DNA of 8,927 nucleotides from Phycisphaerae bacterium. GTDB taxonomy: Bacteria > Planctomycetota > Phycisphaerae > Phycisphaerales > UBA1924. The stretch covers positions 1-8,927 of the forward strand of contig JAEUIX010000113.1 in assembly GCA_016794945.1 (NCBI GenBank). The letters run 5' to 3'. The notes below the pieces were generated by a model. The model was not told the DNA's origin and made no database searches. It worked only from the letters and a program-made list of their open reading frames with translations. Of this stretch, positions 1-5,775 are shown in pieces (the first letter of the stretch is position 1; each line of letters starts with the position of its first letter). The position numbers and the translations under genes are program-made.

Positions 1-217
1 CGACGGCGTGGGGGCCCAGGCGCTCGATCGGATCCCGCACCCGTGCGTCGGGGTAGGGCAGCGGGCCCACGAGCACCGACCGGCCCACCTCGCGGCGCCA
101 CGCCTCGGCGGTGTGCACTCCCTCCAGGACAGTGCCGATGCCGCCCAGCTGGTGGATCGATTCGTGCGTGATGTGCACGACCGTCATGGAGCCCCGACCG
201 CCCGACTGATCAGCCAT
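1..217 (-). CDS. Glycogen/starch synthase-like glycosyltransferase, N-terminal fragment
   Basis: Only the first 72 codons are inside the window; the gene runs off the left edge. The visible protein begins with a short polar leader. It then has the strand and glycine loop typical of the N-terminal Rossmann lobe of glycogen synthases: V-V-H-I-T-H-E-S-I-H-Q-L-G-G-I-G-T-V-L-E, followed by a R-S-V-L-V-G-P-L strand. The GGIGTVLEG loop and the following EAW...VLVGP spacing resemble both GT3 (eukaryotic-type) and GT5 glycogen synthases, in which this loop contacts the nucleotide-sugar. ATG 217 is chosen because it overlaps the upstream gene's stop by 8 bases (ATGGCTGA) and has a purine-rich stretch about 11-20 bases upstream. 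An in-frame ATG at 187, starting MTVVHITHES, is a good alternative. It is the third gene of a tightly packed operon. The catalytic C-terminal lobe cannot be seen, so substrate and family remain inference. Confidence 0.68.
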   Translation of the reverse strand, partial: MADQSGGRGSMTVVHITHESIHQLGGIGTVLEGVHTAEAWRREVGRSVLVGPLPYPDARVRDPIERLGPHAV

Positions 218-476
218 GCTCGTGCCGCTTCCCTTCCATCCCCTCTTCCCAGCCGAGTTCATCGGTTCGAATCTCGATGCGGATCGACCCATCCGTCGAC
301 ACGAGCAGCGCCCCGGCCCCGGCTTGCCTCAGCGCTCCCGGCAGGTCCGTCACCCGCGCCCGCAGCCGTTGGACCGTTCCGTCGGCCCGTCGCAGTTCCA
401 GCGACGCGACCGAGCGTTCGGCCAGCAGGCCCGCCGCCTCGCAGAATCGCCCGGGCCCCCGAAGCAGGCGGATCAC
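210..476 (-). CDS. Unrecognised 88-residue protein in operon with glycosyltransferase
   Basis: I do not recognise this family. The start is GTG 476, whose GTGA overlaps the stop of the upstream membrane-protein gene; the 3' end overlaps the glycosyltransferase start by 8 bases. Both overlaps argue for a real, translationally coupled gene rather than a chance frame. The protein has an N-terminal helix-like part (residues 1-25, RLLRGPGRFCEAAGLLAE) and then alternating hydrophobic strands (S-V-A-S-L-E-L-R-R, V-Q-R-L-R-A-R-V, A-L-L-V-S-T, I-R-I-E-I-R-T-D), so a small beta-rich fold is likely. The tail is charged (W-E-E-G-M-E-G-K-R-H-E-H-G). There is one cysteine (Cys12), no signal peptide and no membrane segment, so it is probably cytosolic. 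An accessory role to the synthase or the membrane protein is a guess from position only. The open frame continues upstream of 476, but there it is an Arg/Gly/Ala-rich shadow of the membrane-protein gene. Confidence 0.72.
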   Translation of the reverse strand: MIRLLRGPGRFCEAAGLLAERSVASLELRRADGTVQRLRARVTDLPGALRQAGAGALLVSTDGSIRIEIRTDELGWEEGMEGKRHEHG

Positions 477-1765
477 GGCCCCGTCGCCCCGTCGGCGTTG
501 CCGACCGGGTGCCCGGCCGTCAGCGTGCCGCCCACCATGCCCGGCATCCACAGTTCGGCCGCATCCTGGCCGTCGCACACCTGGCGCATGAGCAGGTACA
601 CCACCGTCGAACCGCAGAAGTACATGCTCAACGCCAGCGCCGACACGAGCGCCAACGGGATCGACGCCCAGAACCGCGCCATCCGCGCCGCCAATCGGTC
701 CGTCCAGCCCGCCGCGTCCTCCGGAGTGGCGCTCGGCGCTTCGGAGCCCGTGGAACGGAGCGCCGGCAGCGGTTCGGGCTCCGCACTCGGCGCAGCACGG
801 GGCGTTTCGGCCTGCGCGCCCCCGGTCACCCGCTCCAGCATCCGCACCGCCGCGCCCGACGCGGAGTCTCCGCGCGGCACGACCGACAGCCCGGTGGTCC
901 GCTGCGCCAGCGTCAGCGCCGCCAGAACCACAGCGCTCACCACGGTGATCGCGACCAGGGACTGCACCGCCAGCACGCCGTAGTACAGCACCAGCCGGCC
1001 GAATCGGTTCAGCGTGTACGAATACGCCCGCTGCACCGCGTCGTACGCGTCGGTCCCCTCGCACGCGATGGCGGCCGGCAGCAGCGGGTGCGCCAAGGCC
1101 ACGCCCAGCATCAGCAGCGCGGCGACCAGGGCCGCCACGAGCACCAGCGCGAACGCGGCTCCCACGAGGATGTTGATCACGGCGACCTGCACCAGCCACC
1201 CCAGGGCGACCAGCACGGCGGAAACAAGCCAAACCCCGATCACCGGAGCCGCGTTAGCCGCCGTCAGCAGCCACCACCGCCGAAGCGCAAAGCCGATCGC
1301 CTCCGGCCACGGCAGACGGATTCCCATGCTGAACTCGCACGCCGCCGACCGGCACACCGCGCCGCCCGCCACCGAGACGATCACCAAGACCAGCGGCAGC
1401 AGCACGACCATCGCCCACGGGTGCGTGCGCAGCGCCGCCGCCGGACCGCCCATCACCAGGCCGTACACCGCTTCTCCGAACGCCTGGCCGTCGAGGCGAG
1501 CCAATCCCGCGGCCGCCTCTGCCAGCGAACCCACCGCGTGACCGGCCGCCGACGCGATCGGACCGGGCGAGCTCCCGGGCCATCCCGCGGCGGCGTGCCA
1601 CCCTCGGTCCAGCACCATCAGGGCGGTCAACGCGAACAGCATCAGGCCGAGCCGCGAGGGCGACATCGCCAGCCCGAAGGTGCGCAGCACGCGCGGCCAC
1701 AGCAGGTCCTGGGCCAGGTCGGCCCAGGTCAGCATCGCTCTGGAAACCCCCGGAGTCTGTGCCAT
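473..1765 (-). CDS. Polytopic membrane protein, planctomycete EGTDAYDA type
   Basis: A 430-residue integral membrane protein of unknown function. After an amphipathic N-terminal helix (residues 11-34, L-T-W-A-D-L-A-Q-D-L-L-W-P-R-V-L-R) I count about six hydrophobic segments: near residues 38-53, 117-136, 166-190, 196-224, 257-285 and 367-392. A conserved-looking loop, ACEGTDAYDAVQRAYSYTLNR (residues 234-254 in part), sits between segments four and five; I associate it with a family of planctomycete inner-membrane proteins of unassigned function. Residues about 300-350 form a Pro/Ala/Glu/Ser-rich hydrophilic linker before the last segment. I chose ATG 1765 because a TATCCT hexamer lies 8 bases upstream and because the WPRVLR helix recurs in related proteins. 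ATG 1735 would also keep that helix, whereas ATG 1666 would remove it. It is first in an operon with the 88-residue protein and the glycosyltransferase. A link to polysaccharide storage or export is inference from position only. Confidence 0.82.
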   Translation of the reverse strand: MAQTPGVSRAMLTWADLAQDLLWPRVLRTFGLAMSPSRLGLMLFALTALMVLDRGWHAAAGWPGSSPGPIASAAGHAVGSLAEAAAGLARLDGQAFGEAVYGLVMGGPAAALRTHPWAMVVLLPLVLVIVSVAGGAVCRSAACEFSMGIRLPWPEAIGFALRRWWLLTAANAAPVIGVWLVSAVLVALGWLVQVAVINILVGAAFALVLVAALVAALLMLGVALAHPLLPAAIACEGTDAYDAVQRAYSYTLNRFGRLVLYYGVLAVQSLVAITVVSAVVLAALTLAQRTTGLSVVPRGDSASGAAVRMLERVTGGAQAETPRAAPSAEPEPLPALRSTGSEAPSATPEDAAGWTDRLAARMARFWASIPLALVSALALSMYFCGSTVVYLLMRQVCDGQDAAELWMPGMVGGTLTAGHPVGNADGATGP

Positions 1766-2474
1766 CGGTTCCGAGGATACACAGGCCGCGACCGGCGCGC
1801 TCGACGCGTTACCATGGGTCGGAACCGCGAGACACGCTCTGCCGGAAGACCCGACCAACCCGCCTGCACCGGTTCCCGCCAAGGGCGGGACGGGCACGTT
1901 CATCGCCCAGTGGCTCAAGCGGCCCACGCAGATCGGGGCGATCGCGCCCAGTTCCGCCGCGCTGGCGCGGCGCATGCTCGAGAGCGTCGATTTCGATCGC
2001 GTCAGCGTCGTCGCCGAATTCGGTCCCGGTTCCGGGGCGTTCACGGCCCCCATCCTCCAGCGGCTCCGCCCCGGCTCGGTGTTCATGCCGATCGAACTGA
2101 ACCCCGTCATGGCCGCGGCGTTCCGCGCCCGGTTCCCCGGGGTGGAACTGCACGAGCGGTCCGCGGCCGACATCGGCGAGATCTGCCGGGCCAAGGGCCT
2201 GCCCGAGCGGCACGGGGTGGATGTGATCTTCAGCGGTTTGCCGTGGGCGGCGTTCACGCCCGAACTGCAGGAGTCGCTGCTGGACGCGACCATCAGCGCG
2301 CTCAAGCCCGGAAGCCCGCTGATCACCTTCACCTACAACACGAGCCTGCTGACGCGCGCCGGTCGACGCTTTGCCGACGTGATCGGCAAGCGGTTCGCCC
2401 GCGTGGAACGCAGCCCGACCGTGCTGCTGAACGTGCCCCCGGCGTTCGTTTACCGCTGCTACACGGCCGGCTGA
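1680..2474 (+). CDS. SAM-dependent methyltransferase, phospholipid N-methyltransferase (PmtA)-like
   Basis: A class I Rossmann methyltransferase resembling bacterial phospholipid N-methyltransferases, which convert phosphatidylethanolamine toward phosphatidylcholine, and rRNA-dimethylase-like relatives. Counting from GTG 1680, FIAQWLKRPTQIGAIAPSS (residues 74-92) is the family's leader helix. SAM motif I is VAEFGPGSGAFT (111-122), the acidic ribose-binding strand is IELNP (138-142), and the post-II strand is DVIFSGLPWAAF (181-192). The C-terminus ends in LLNVPPAFVYRC, as in PmtA-like enzymes. Start: in this frame there is no ATG, GTG or TTG between GTG 1680 and ATG 1974, and 1974 lies inside the conserved domain. 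GTG 1680 overlaps the divergent membrane-protein gene by 86 bases and adds about 70 residues with no family resemblance. I suspect a non-standard start such as CTG 1839 (211 residues), downstream of a TACCAT hexamer. The exact substrate is unproven; it ends 16 bases from the convergent dehydratase gene. Confidence 0.85.
   Translation: MRSTRGHSRSWARSAQVSIALETPGVCAIGSEDTQAATGALDALPWVGTARHALPEDPTNPPAPVPAKGGTGTFIAQWLKRPTQIGAIAPSSAALARRMLESVDFDRVSVVAEFGPGSGAFTAPILQRLRPGSVFMPIELNPVMAAAFRARFPGVELHERSAADIGEICRAKGLPERHGVDVIFSGLPWAAFTPELQESLLDATISALKPGSPLITFTYNTSLLTRAGRRFADVIGKRFARVERSPTVLLNVPPAFVYRCYTAG
1774..1779 (-). promoter_or_regulatory. Candidate -10 element (TATCCT) for the membrane-protein operon
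   Basis: TATCCT on the minus strand lies eight bases upstream of ATG 1765, so transcription would start within a base or two of the start codon. No -35 box or ribosome site is seen. If real, this promoter lies inside the N-terminal reading frame that the divergent methyltransferase would have from GTG 1680. Confidence 0.35.
1810..1815 (+). promoter_or_regulatory. Candidate -10 element (TACCAT) for the methyltransferase
   Basis: TACCAT on the plus strand in the gap between the divergent genes. It would place the transcript start near 1822, downstream of the only standard start codon (GTG 1680) and about 17 bases before CTG 1839. Weak evidence, used mainly for the start-codon question. Confidence 0.25.
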
Positions 2475-2490
2475 GGGTCGTCGGCGGGCG

Positions 2491-2820
2491 CTACGCGAGC
2501 ATCGAGTCCATCTTCGCCGCGAGCTCGAAGTCCTTCCGGGTGATCCCGCCCGCGTCGTGCGTGCTCAGGGTCATGGTGACCTTGTTGTAGCGGATCAGGA
2601 TGTCGGGGTGGTGGTTCATCGCCTCGGCGGCCGCGGCGACCTTGTTCACGAACGCCATCGACTCCACGAACGACTTGAACGCGAACGTCCGCTGGATCGC
2701 CCCGCCCGAATCGCTCCAGTCGGGACGAAGGGCCAGTTCCGCAGCGATCTGCTGGGGGTCCAGACGTCCAGCGGCCCCCGCCGCTGCACCGCCGCCCGAC
2801 TTCTTTGCGCCCTTGGCCAT
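2491..2820 (-). CDS. Pterin-4a-carbinolamine dehydratase (4a-hydroxytetrahydrobiopterin dehydratase)
   Basis: A 109-residue cytosolic enzyme of the PCD/DCoH family. It dehydrates 4a-hydroxytetrahydropterin during recycling of the cofactor used by aromatic amino-acid hydroxylases; some bacterial members instead act in molybdopterin-related metabolism. The family signature is complete: Glu66-x3-His70-His71-Pro72-x5-Tyr78-x9-His88, followed by Asp97. The paired histidines and His88 are the expected active-site residues. The first 18 residues (AKGAKKSGGGAAAGAAG) form a low-complexity basic Lys/Gly/Ala extension before the usual start of the domain. ATG 2820 has a GGAG sequence six bases upstream and a TATGCT hexamer further up, so it is preferred over the longer open frame that runs to 3000. 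It is divergent from gluQRS and convergent with the methyltransferase. No aromatic amino-acid hydroxylase is in the window, so the physiological pterin is not known; I leave the symbol blank for that reason. Confidence 0.95.
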   Translation of the reverse strand: MAKGAKKSGGGAAAGAAGRLDPQQIAAELALRPDWSDSGGAIQRTFAFKSFVESMAFVNKVAAAAEAMNHHPDILIRYNKVTMTLSTHDAGGITRKDFELAAKMDSMLA

Positions 2821-2826
2821 GGTGGT

Positions 2827-2830
2827 CTCC
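2827..2830 (-). promoter_or_regulatory. Ribosome binding site of the pterin dehydratase gene
   Basis: GGAG on the minus strand ends six bases before ATG 2820. This is good Shine-Dalgarno spacing and decides the start over the longer upstream open frame. Confidence 0.65.
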
Positions 2831-2838
2831 GGGGCAGG

Positions 2839-2844
2839 AGCATA
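2839..2844 (-). promoter_or_regulatory. Candidate -10 element (TATGCT) for the pterin dehydratase gene
   Basis: TATGCT preceded by GGG lies in the 97-base gap between two divergent genes. Transcription would start near 2832, giving a leader of about 12 bases that just contains the GGAG ribosome site. No TTGACA-like -35 box is seen at the right distance, so this rests on the hexamer and its position. Confidence 0.4.
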
Positions 2845-2876
2845 CCCGCCCCGGGCCGCCGGGCGCGACAGGCAGG

Positions 2877-2882
2877 TACGAT
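2877..2882 (+). promoter_or_regulatory. Candidate -10 element (TACGAT) for gluQRS
   Basis: TACGAT lies 35 bases before GTG 2918 in the divergent intergenic region, which would give a leader of roughly 29 bases. It fits a TANNNT pattern seen upstream of other genes here. There is no recognisable -35 box. Confidence 0.35.
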
Positions 2883-2917
2883 CGCGCTCCGCCACAAGCG
2901 AGAATTCCCGCAACCCC

Positions 2918-3883
2918 GTGCCGACGACTCCCACCTCCCGCCTGGCCCCTTCGCCCACCGGCGCGCTGCACCTCGGCAACGCGCGGACGTTCCTGGTCAA
3001 CTGGGCGATGGCGCGTCAGCGTGGCTGGCGCATCGTGCTGCGCATCGAGGACCTCGACGGCCCGCGCATCAAAGCCGGGGCGGCCGAGTCGATCGTCGGC
3101 ACGCTCGCCTGGCTTGGCATCGACTGGGACATGGGGCCCTTCATCCAGTCGAAAGAGCCCGGGCCGGCTGTCGAAGCGATCGAGACACTCGCGGCGGCCG
3201 GCCTGGCCTACCCGTGCAGGATGTCGCGATCGCAGGTGGAATCGGCCGCCAGCGCTCCGCAGGCAGGCTCCCACGAGGCGGCGTTCCCCGCCGCCCTGCG
3301 CCCGCCCGAGGCCGGGCATCCCTGCCGGTTCGATCCCCGAGCGTGGCCGGACTCCGCCTGGCGTTTCCTCACGCCCCCGGGTTCCGTGGCTTTCATCGAC
3401 AGCTTCGCCGGTCCTCAGTCCATCGACCCGGGCTCGACCATCGGGGATTTCATCATCTGGACCCGGCGCGGCACGCCGGCGTACCAACTCGCGGTCGTGG
3501 TTGACGATGCTCGCCAGGGCGTCACGAGCGTGGTCCGCGGCGATGACCTGCTCGACTCTGCAGCGCGACAACTGCTGCTCTACAGGGCGCTGGGGCTGGC
3601 CCCTGAGCCGGAGTACTGGCACCTGCCGCTCGTGCTCGGGCCCGACGGCCGCCGCCTGGCGAAACGGCACGGCGACAGCCGAATCGACACCTACCGGGCA
3701 CGGGGCGTCCCCGTATCGGCCGTCGTTGGTCTTGTAGCCCACTGGTGCGGCCTCAGCCCCGGCGGCCCCGAGCCGATGACGACCGGTGAGTTCCTGAGGC
3801 GGTTCGACCCCGACCGATTGCCCCGAAGTACCATCACGTTCCTCCCGGAGCACGACCGATGGCTCAACGCTCAAGCCGGATGA
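2918..3883 (+). CDS. gluQRS: Glutamyl-Q tRNA(Asp) synthetase
   Basis: A 321-residue paralogue of the catalytic half of glutamyl-tRNA synthetase. It lacks the anticodon-binding domain and attaches glutamate to the queuosine base in the tRNA-Asp anticodon. TSRLAPSPTGALHLGNAR (residues 6-23) carries the HIGH-equivalent HLGN. RIEDLDGPR (42-50) follows, then AYQLAVVVDD (188-197), RGDDLLDSAARQ (207-218) and the KMSKS-equivalent LAKRHGD (247-253). The length is a little above the roughly 300 typical of the family and far below a full GluRS. GTG 2918 is chosen because it lies five codons before the conserved SRLAPSPTG block; the frame's upstream part is antisense to the dehydratase gene. The zinc subdomain is unusual: of the C-x-C-x11-Y-x3-C ligands known in E. 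coli YadB, only Cys100 and Cys136 remain, with Met102 and Ala132 at the other positions. The gene overlaps the next by 25 bases. Confidence 0.94.
   Translation: MPTTPTSRLAPSPTGALHLGNARTFLVNWAMARQRGWRIVLRIEDLDGPRIKAGAAESIVGTLAWLGIDWDMGPFIQSKEPGPAVEAIETLAAAGLAYPCRMSRSQVESAASAPQAGSHEAAFPAALRPPEAGHPCRFDPRAWPDSAWRFLTPPGSVAFIDSFAGPQSIDPGSTIGDFIIWTRRGTPAYQLAVVVDDARQGVTSVVRGDDLLDSAARQLLLYRALGLAPEPEYWHLPLVLGPDGRRLAKRHGDSRIDTYRARGVPVSAVVGLVAHWCGLSPGGPEPMTTGEFLRRFDPDRLPRSTITFLPEHDRWLNAQAG
3847..3850 (+). promoter_or_regulatory. Ribosome binding site of the DUF192 lipoprotein gene
   Basis: GGAG eight bases before ATG 3859, inside the end of gluQRS. It favours ATG 3859 over ATG 3880, which has no such site even though its ATGA overlaps the gluQRS stop. 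Confidence 0.55.
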
Positions 3884-4422
3884 TCGCCGCAACCGTCGCA
3901 GTCTTCGCGTTCTCGCTGGCCTGTGCGTTCATCGGCGGGTGCGACGAGAAGGCCGGTGCCGACGTCGCCAGGGTCCGCCTGGGCGGCAAGTCCTTCTTCC
4001 TTGAGGTCGTCGCGGACGACGCCACGCGCTTCAAGGGACTGTCCGGGCGCACGCACATCGAGCCCGACGGCGGCATGCTCTTCGTCTTTCCCGCGAACAA
4101 GGTCGCCGTGCAGCAGTTCGTGATGCGCGACTGCCCAATCCCGATCGACATCGTGTATCTGGACGGACAGGGGCGGATCCTCTCGTGGTACGCCATGACG
4201 CCCGAGCCCCCGCGCGCCGCAGACGAAGGCACCCCGGGGCAGCACTCGACCGACGACACCCCCGGCAACAGGAAGTACGAAGCCCGTCTGAAGAAGTACT
4301 CCAGCCGCTTCCCGACGACGTTCGTGATCGAACTGGCCGGAGGAACCCTGCAGAACCTGAAGCTCGCCGAGGGCGACAAGGTGGACCTTGACGTCGAAGG
4401 GCTGAAGAAGCGAGCCCGGTAG
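3859..4422 (+). CDS. DUF192 family lipoprotein
   Basis: A 187-residue exported protein of the DUF192 family, whose biochemical role is not established. Residues 1-28 form a lipoprotein signal: an Arg-containing n-region (MAQRSSR), a hydrophobic core (AATVAVFAFSLACAF) and the lipobox I-G-G-C with lipidated Cys28. The +2 residue is Asp29, which in enterobacteria would keep it on the inner membrane; whether that rule holds here is unknown. The DUF192 core follows: F-K-G-L-S-G-R (58-64), GGMLFVF (71-77), FVMRDCPIPIDIVYLD (87-102) and the C-terminal EGDKVDLDVE (171-180). Between Tyr111 and about residue 150 there is a hydrophilic Pro/Asp/Gly-rich insertion with K-Y-E-A-R-L-K-K-Y-S-S, longer than in the compact family members. 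ATG 3859 is chosen for its GGAG site and its basic n-region. The 25-base overlap suggests co-expression with gluQRS, though no functional link is known. Confidence 0.92.
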   Translation: MAQRSSRMIAATVAVFAFSLACAFIGGCDEKAGADVARVRLGGKSFFLEVVADDATRFKGLSGRTHIEPDGGMLFVFPANKVAVQQFVMRDCPIPIDIVYLDGQGRILSWYAMTPEPPRAADEGTPGQHSTDDTPGNRKYEARLKKYSSRFPTTFVIELAGGTLQNLKLAEGDKVDLDVEGLKKRAR

Positions 4423-4508
4423 GCCGATGCGCTCCGCGTCCGATTCCCCGCCCGGTTTCGCCCCGTTCCTGTGTTCTCGGGCCTTGCCGGCGGTTGTCTC
4501 GGCACCCC

Positions 4509-5765
4509 ATGCGCCCCGACGACCAGGTTCATCCAGGTGTCTGCCGCGGCCCGGTCGTCGGGCCGGTCGTCGCCGTGGTCGCCCTCGGCGTGGCGCCCTC
4601 CGATGCCGAATGCTGGTGCCGCCGGCTGACGGGTGTCTGGCCGGCCGCCCCGGCGCCGTGCTTCGTGGGAGTTGACCCCGGCGCGACCCCGCCCGGCGAT
4701 GCGGCTGCCTTGCTCGTGCTGGCGGGTCCGAGCGCCGCGGCCGACGCGATCGCCCGCGTGCGGCACATCCTCGATGACTCGCTGATCCCCGGGCTGATGC
4801 TCCGCGACGGACCTCCCGCCGGAGGCACGCTGACAGCGCTGCCCCTGGCCAGCGACCCGCGGACCGTCGCCGGCGCGCTGTCGGCGCTGCTGGCGCGTCA
4901 GCCGGCGCTGGAACAGCTCCGACGCGATCTGGCCGGCGAGGGGCTGATGCGCGCCGCCGCGGCCCGTCAGATCGACCAGATGCAGAACGAAGCCAACATG
5001 GCCGTGCTGGTCCAGCGAGAGCTGCTGCCCCGTTCGCTGCCGGAGATCGACGGCCTGGACCTGGGGGTGTTGTTCCGGCCGGGCACGGACCTCAGCGGGG
5101 ACCTGTACGACGCCGAACGGCTCGACGAGCACCACATCGGCTTCCTGGTGGCCGACGCCGCCGGGCACGGAGCGCCCGCGGCGCTCATGACCATGCTCAT
5201 CAGCCGGCTGCTGCCGACCAAGGAGGTCTCCGGGCGCGATTACCGCATCGTGCCGCCCGCCGAAGCCCTCACACGGCTGAACGACGCGTTCCTTTCTCGC
5301 CGGGGGGACCTGATGGCGATCGTGTCGGCGGTCTACGGCGTGATCGACGCCCGCAGCGGGCAGGTGCTGCTGGCCAACGCGGGCCACCCGCACCCGTTGA
5401 TCGTGGGGCCCGATGGATCCCGCGCGCTGGCCGAGGGCGGGCCGCTGCTGGGCATGGCCGAGGGCATCTGCTACGAGCAGCACGCGTTCACGCTCGGGCC
5501 GCGCGAGACGCTCGTGCTCTACAGCGACGGGTTCGAGCACGCGTTCCGGGACGCCGGGCCCGCGAGCACCGCCGGCAACACCTTGTACCTCGGCGCCTTC
5601 TCGGCGCTGGGCCGGCGACGCGTCGGGCAGCCCCTGGCCGAGGCCATCGCCGCCATGTCCGGCGACCTCGACGGTCAGCGCGGCTCGCTGCACCAGGTCG
5701 ACGACATCACCATGCTCGCGCTGGCGCGCCGGGCGACGGCCGCGGGCGCCCGCGCCGCCGCGTGA
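4509..5765 (+). CDS. SpoIIE/RsbU-type PP2C serine phosphatase with degenerate N-terminal domain
   Basis: A 418-residue cytosolic protein. Residues about 15-130 look like an alpha/beta receiver-like fold: V-V-A-V-V-A-L-G-V, A-A-L-L-V-L-A-G, then L-T-A-L-P-L-A-S. I cannot find the acidic pair or phosphoacceptor Asp of a true receiver. A helical linker, probably coiled coil, spans 131-175 and ends in the LVQRELLPRSLPEI block typical of these phosphatases. The PP2C domain (176-410) retains the metal-binding acidic motifs SGDLYD (196-201), VADAAGHG (214-221), YSDGFEHA (338-345) and VDDITML (397-403), so it should be active. Such enzymes usually dephosphorylate STAS-domain anti-anti-sigma factors, and one is encoded about 800 bases away. 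ATG 4509 lacks a clear ribosome site; TTG 4494 in the same frame adds only five residues. The 3' end converges on the ABC ATPase gene with 10 bases between stops. Confidence 0.92.
   Translation: MRPDDQVHPGVCRGPVVGPVVAVVALGVAPSDAECWCRRLTGVWPAAPAPCFVGVDPGATPPGDAAALLVLAGPSAAADAIARVRHILDDSLIPGLMLRDGPPAGGTLTALPLASDPRTVAGALSALLARQPALEQLRRDLAGEGLMRAAAARQIDQMQNEANMAVLVQRELLPRSLPEIDGLDLGVLFRPGTDLSGDLYDAERLDEHHIGFLVADAAGHGAPAALMTMLISRLLPTKEVSGRDYRIVPPAEALTRLNDAFLSRRGDLMAIVSAVYGVIDARSGQVLLANAGHPHPLIVGPDGSRALAEGGPLLGMAEGICYEQHAFTLGPRETLVLYSDGFEHAFRDAGPASTAGNTLYLGAFSALGRRRVGQPLAEAIAAMSGDLDGQRGSLHQVDDITMLALARRATAAGARAAA
4551..4572 (+). repeat. Short direct repeat (ccggtcgtcg, two copies, 12-base period)
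   Basis: Two identical 10-base copies at 4551-4560 and 4563-4572 encode the duplicated G-P-V-V-G-P-V-V near the phosphatase N-terminus. A small in-frame duplication is the simplest reading. Confidence 0.6.
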
Positions 5766-5775
5766 TCGCCGCCGC

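Noticed and set aside
264..273. GGTTCGAATC, which resembles a tRNA T-loop
   Set aside because: The flanking bases do not form a T-stem, no acceptor or anticodon arm is near, and it lies inside the coupled 88-residue gene.
8..2590. An 860-codon open frame on the plus strand across the left third of the window
   Set aside because: It is antisense to three overlapping minus-strand genes and the dehydratase, and lies in another frame of the methyltransferase. Its protein is Arg/His/Gln/Pro-rich with no domain. It is a GC-driven shadow.
3880..3882. ATG overlapping the gluQRS stop (ATGA) as the start of the DUF192 gene
   Set aside because: It would remove the basic n-region of the signal peptide and has no ribosome site, whereas ATG 3859 has GGAG eight bases upstream.
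2459..3892. A 477-codon minus-strand open frame opposite gluQRS
   Set aside because: Its composition is that of a shadow frame, and gluQRS has all its catalytic motifs on the other strand.
3864..5693. A 609-codon minus-strand open frame
   Set aside because: It lies opposite the DUF192 and phosphatase genes, with Arg/Gly/His-rich low-complexity translation and no motif; the plus-strand genes have clear domains.
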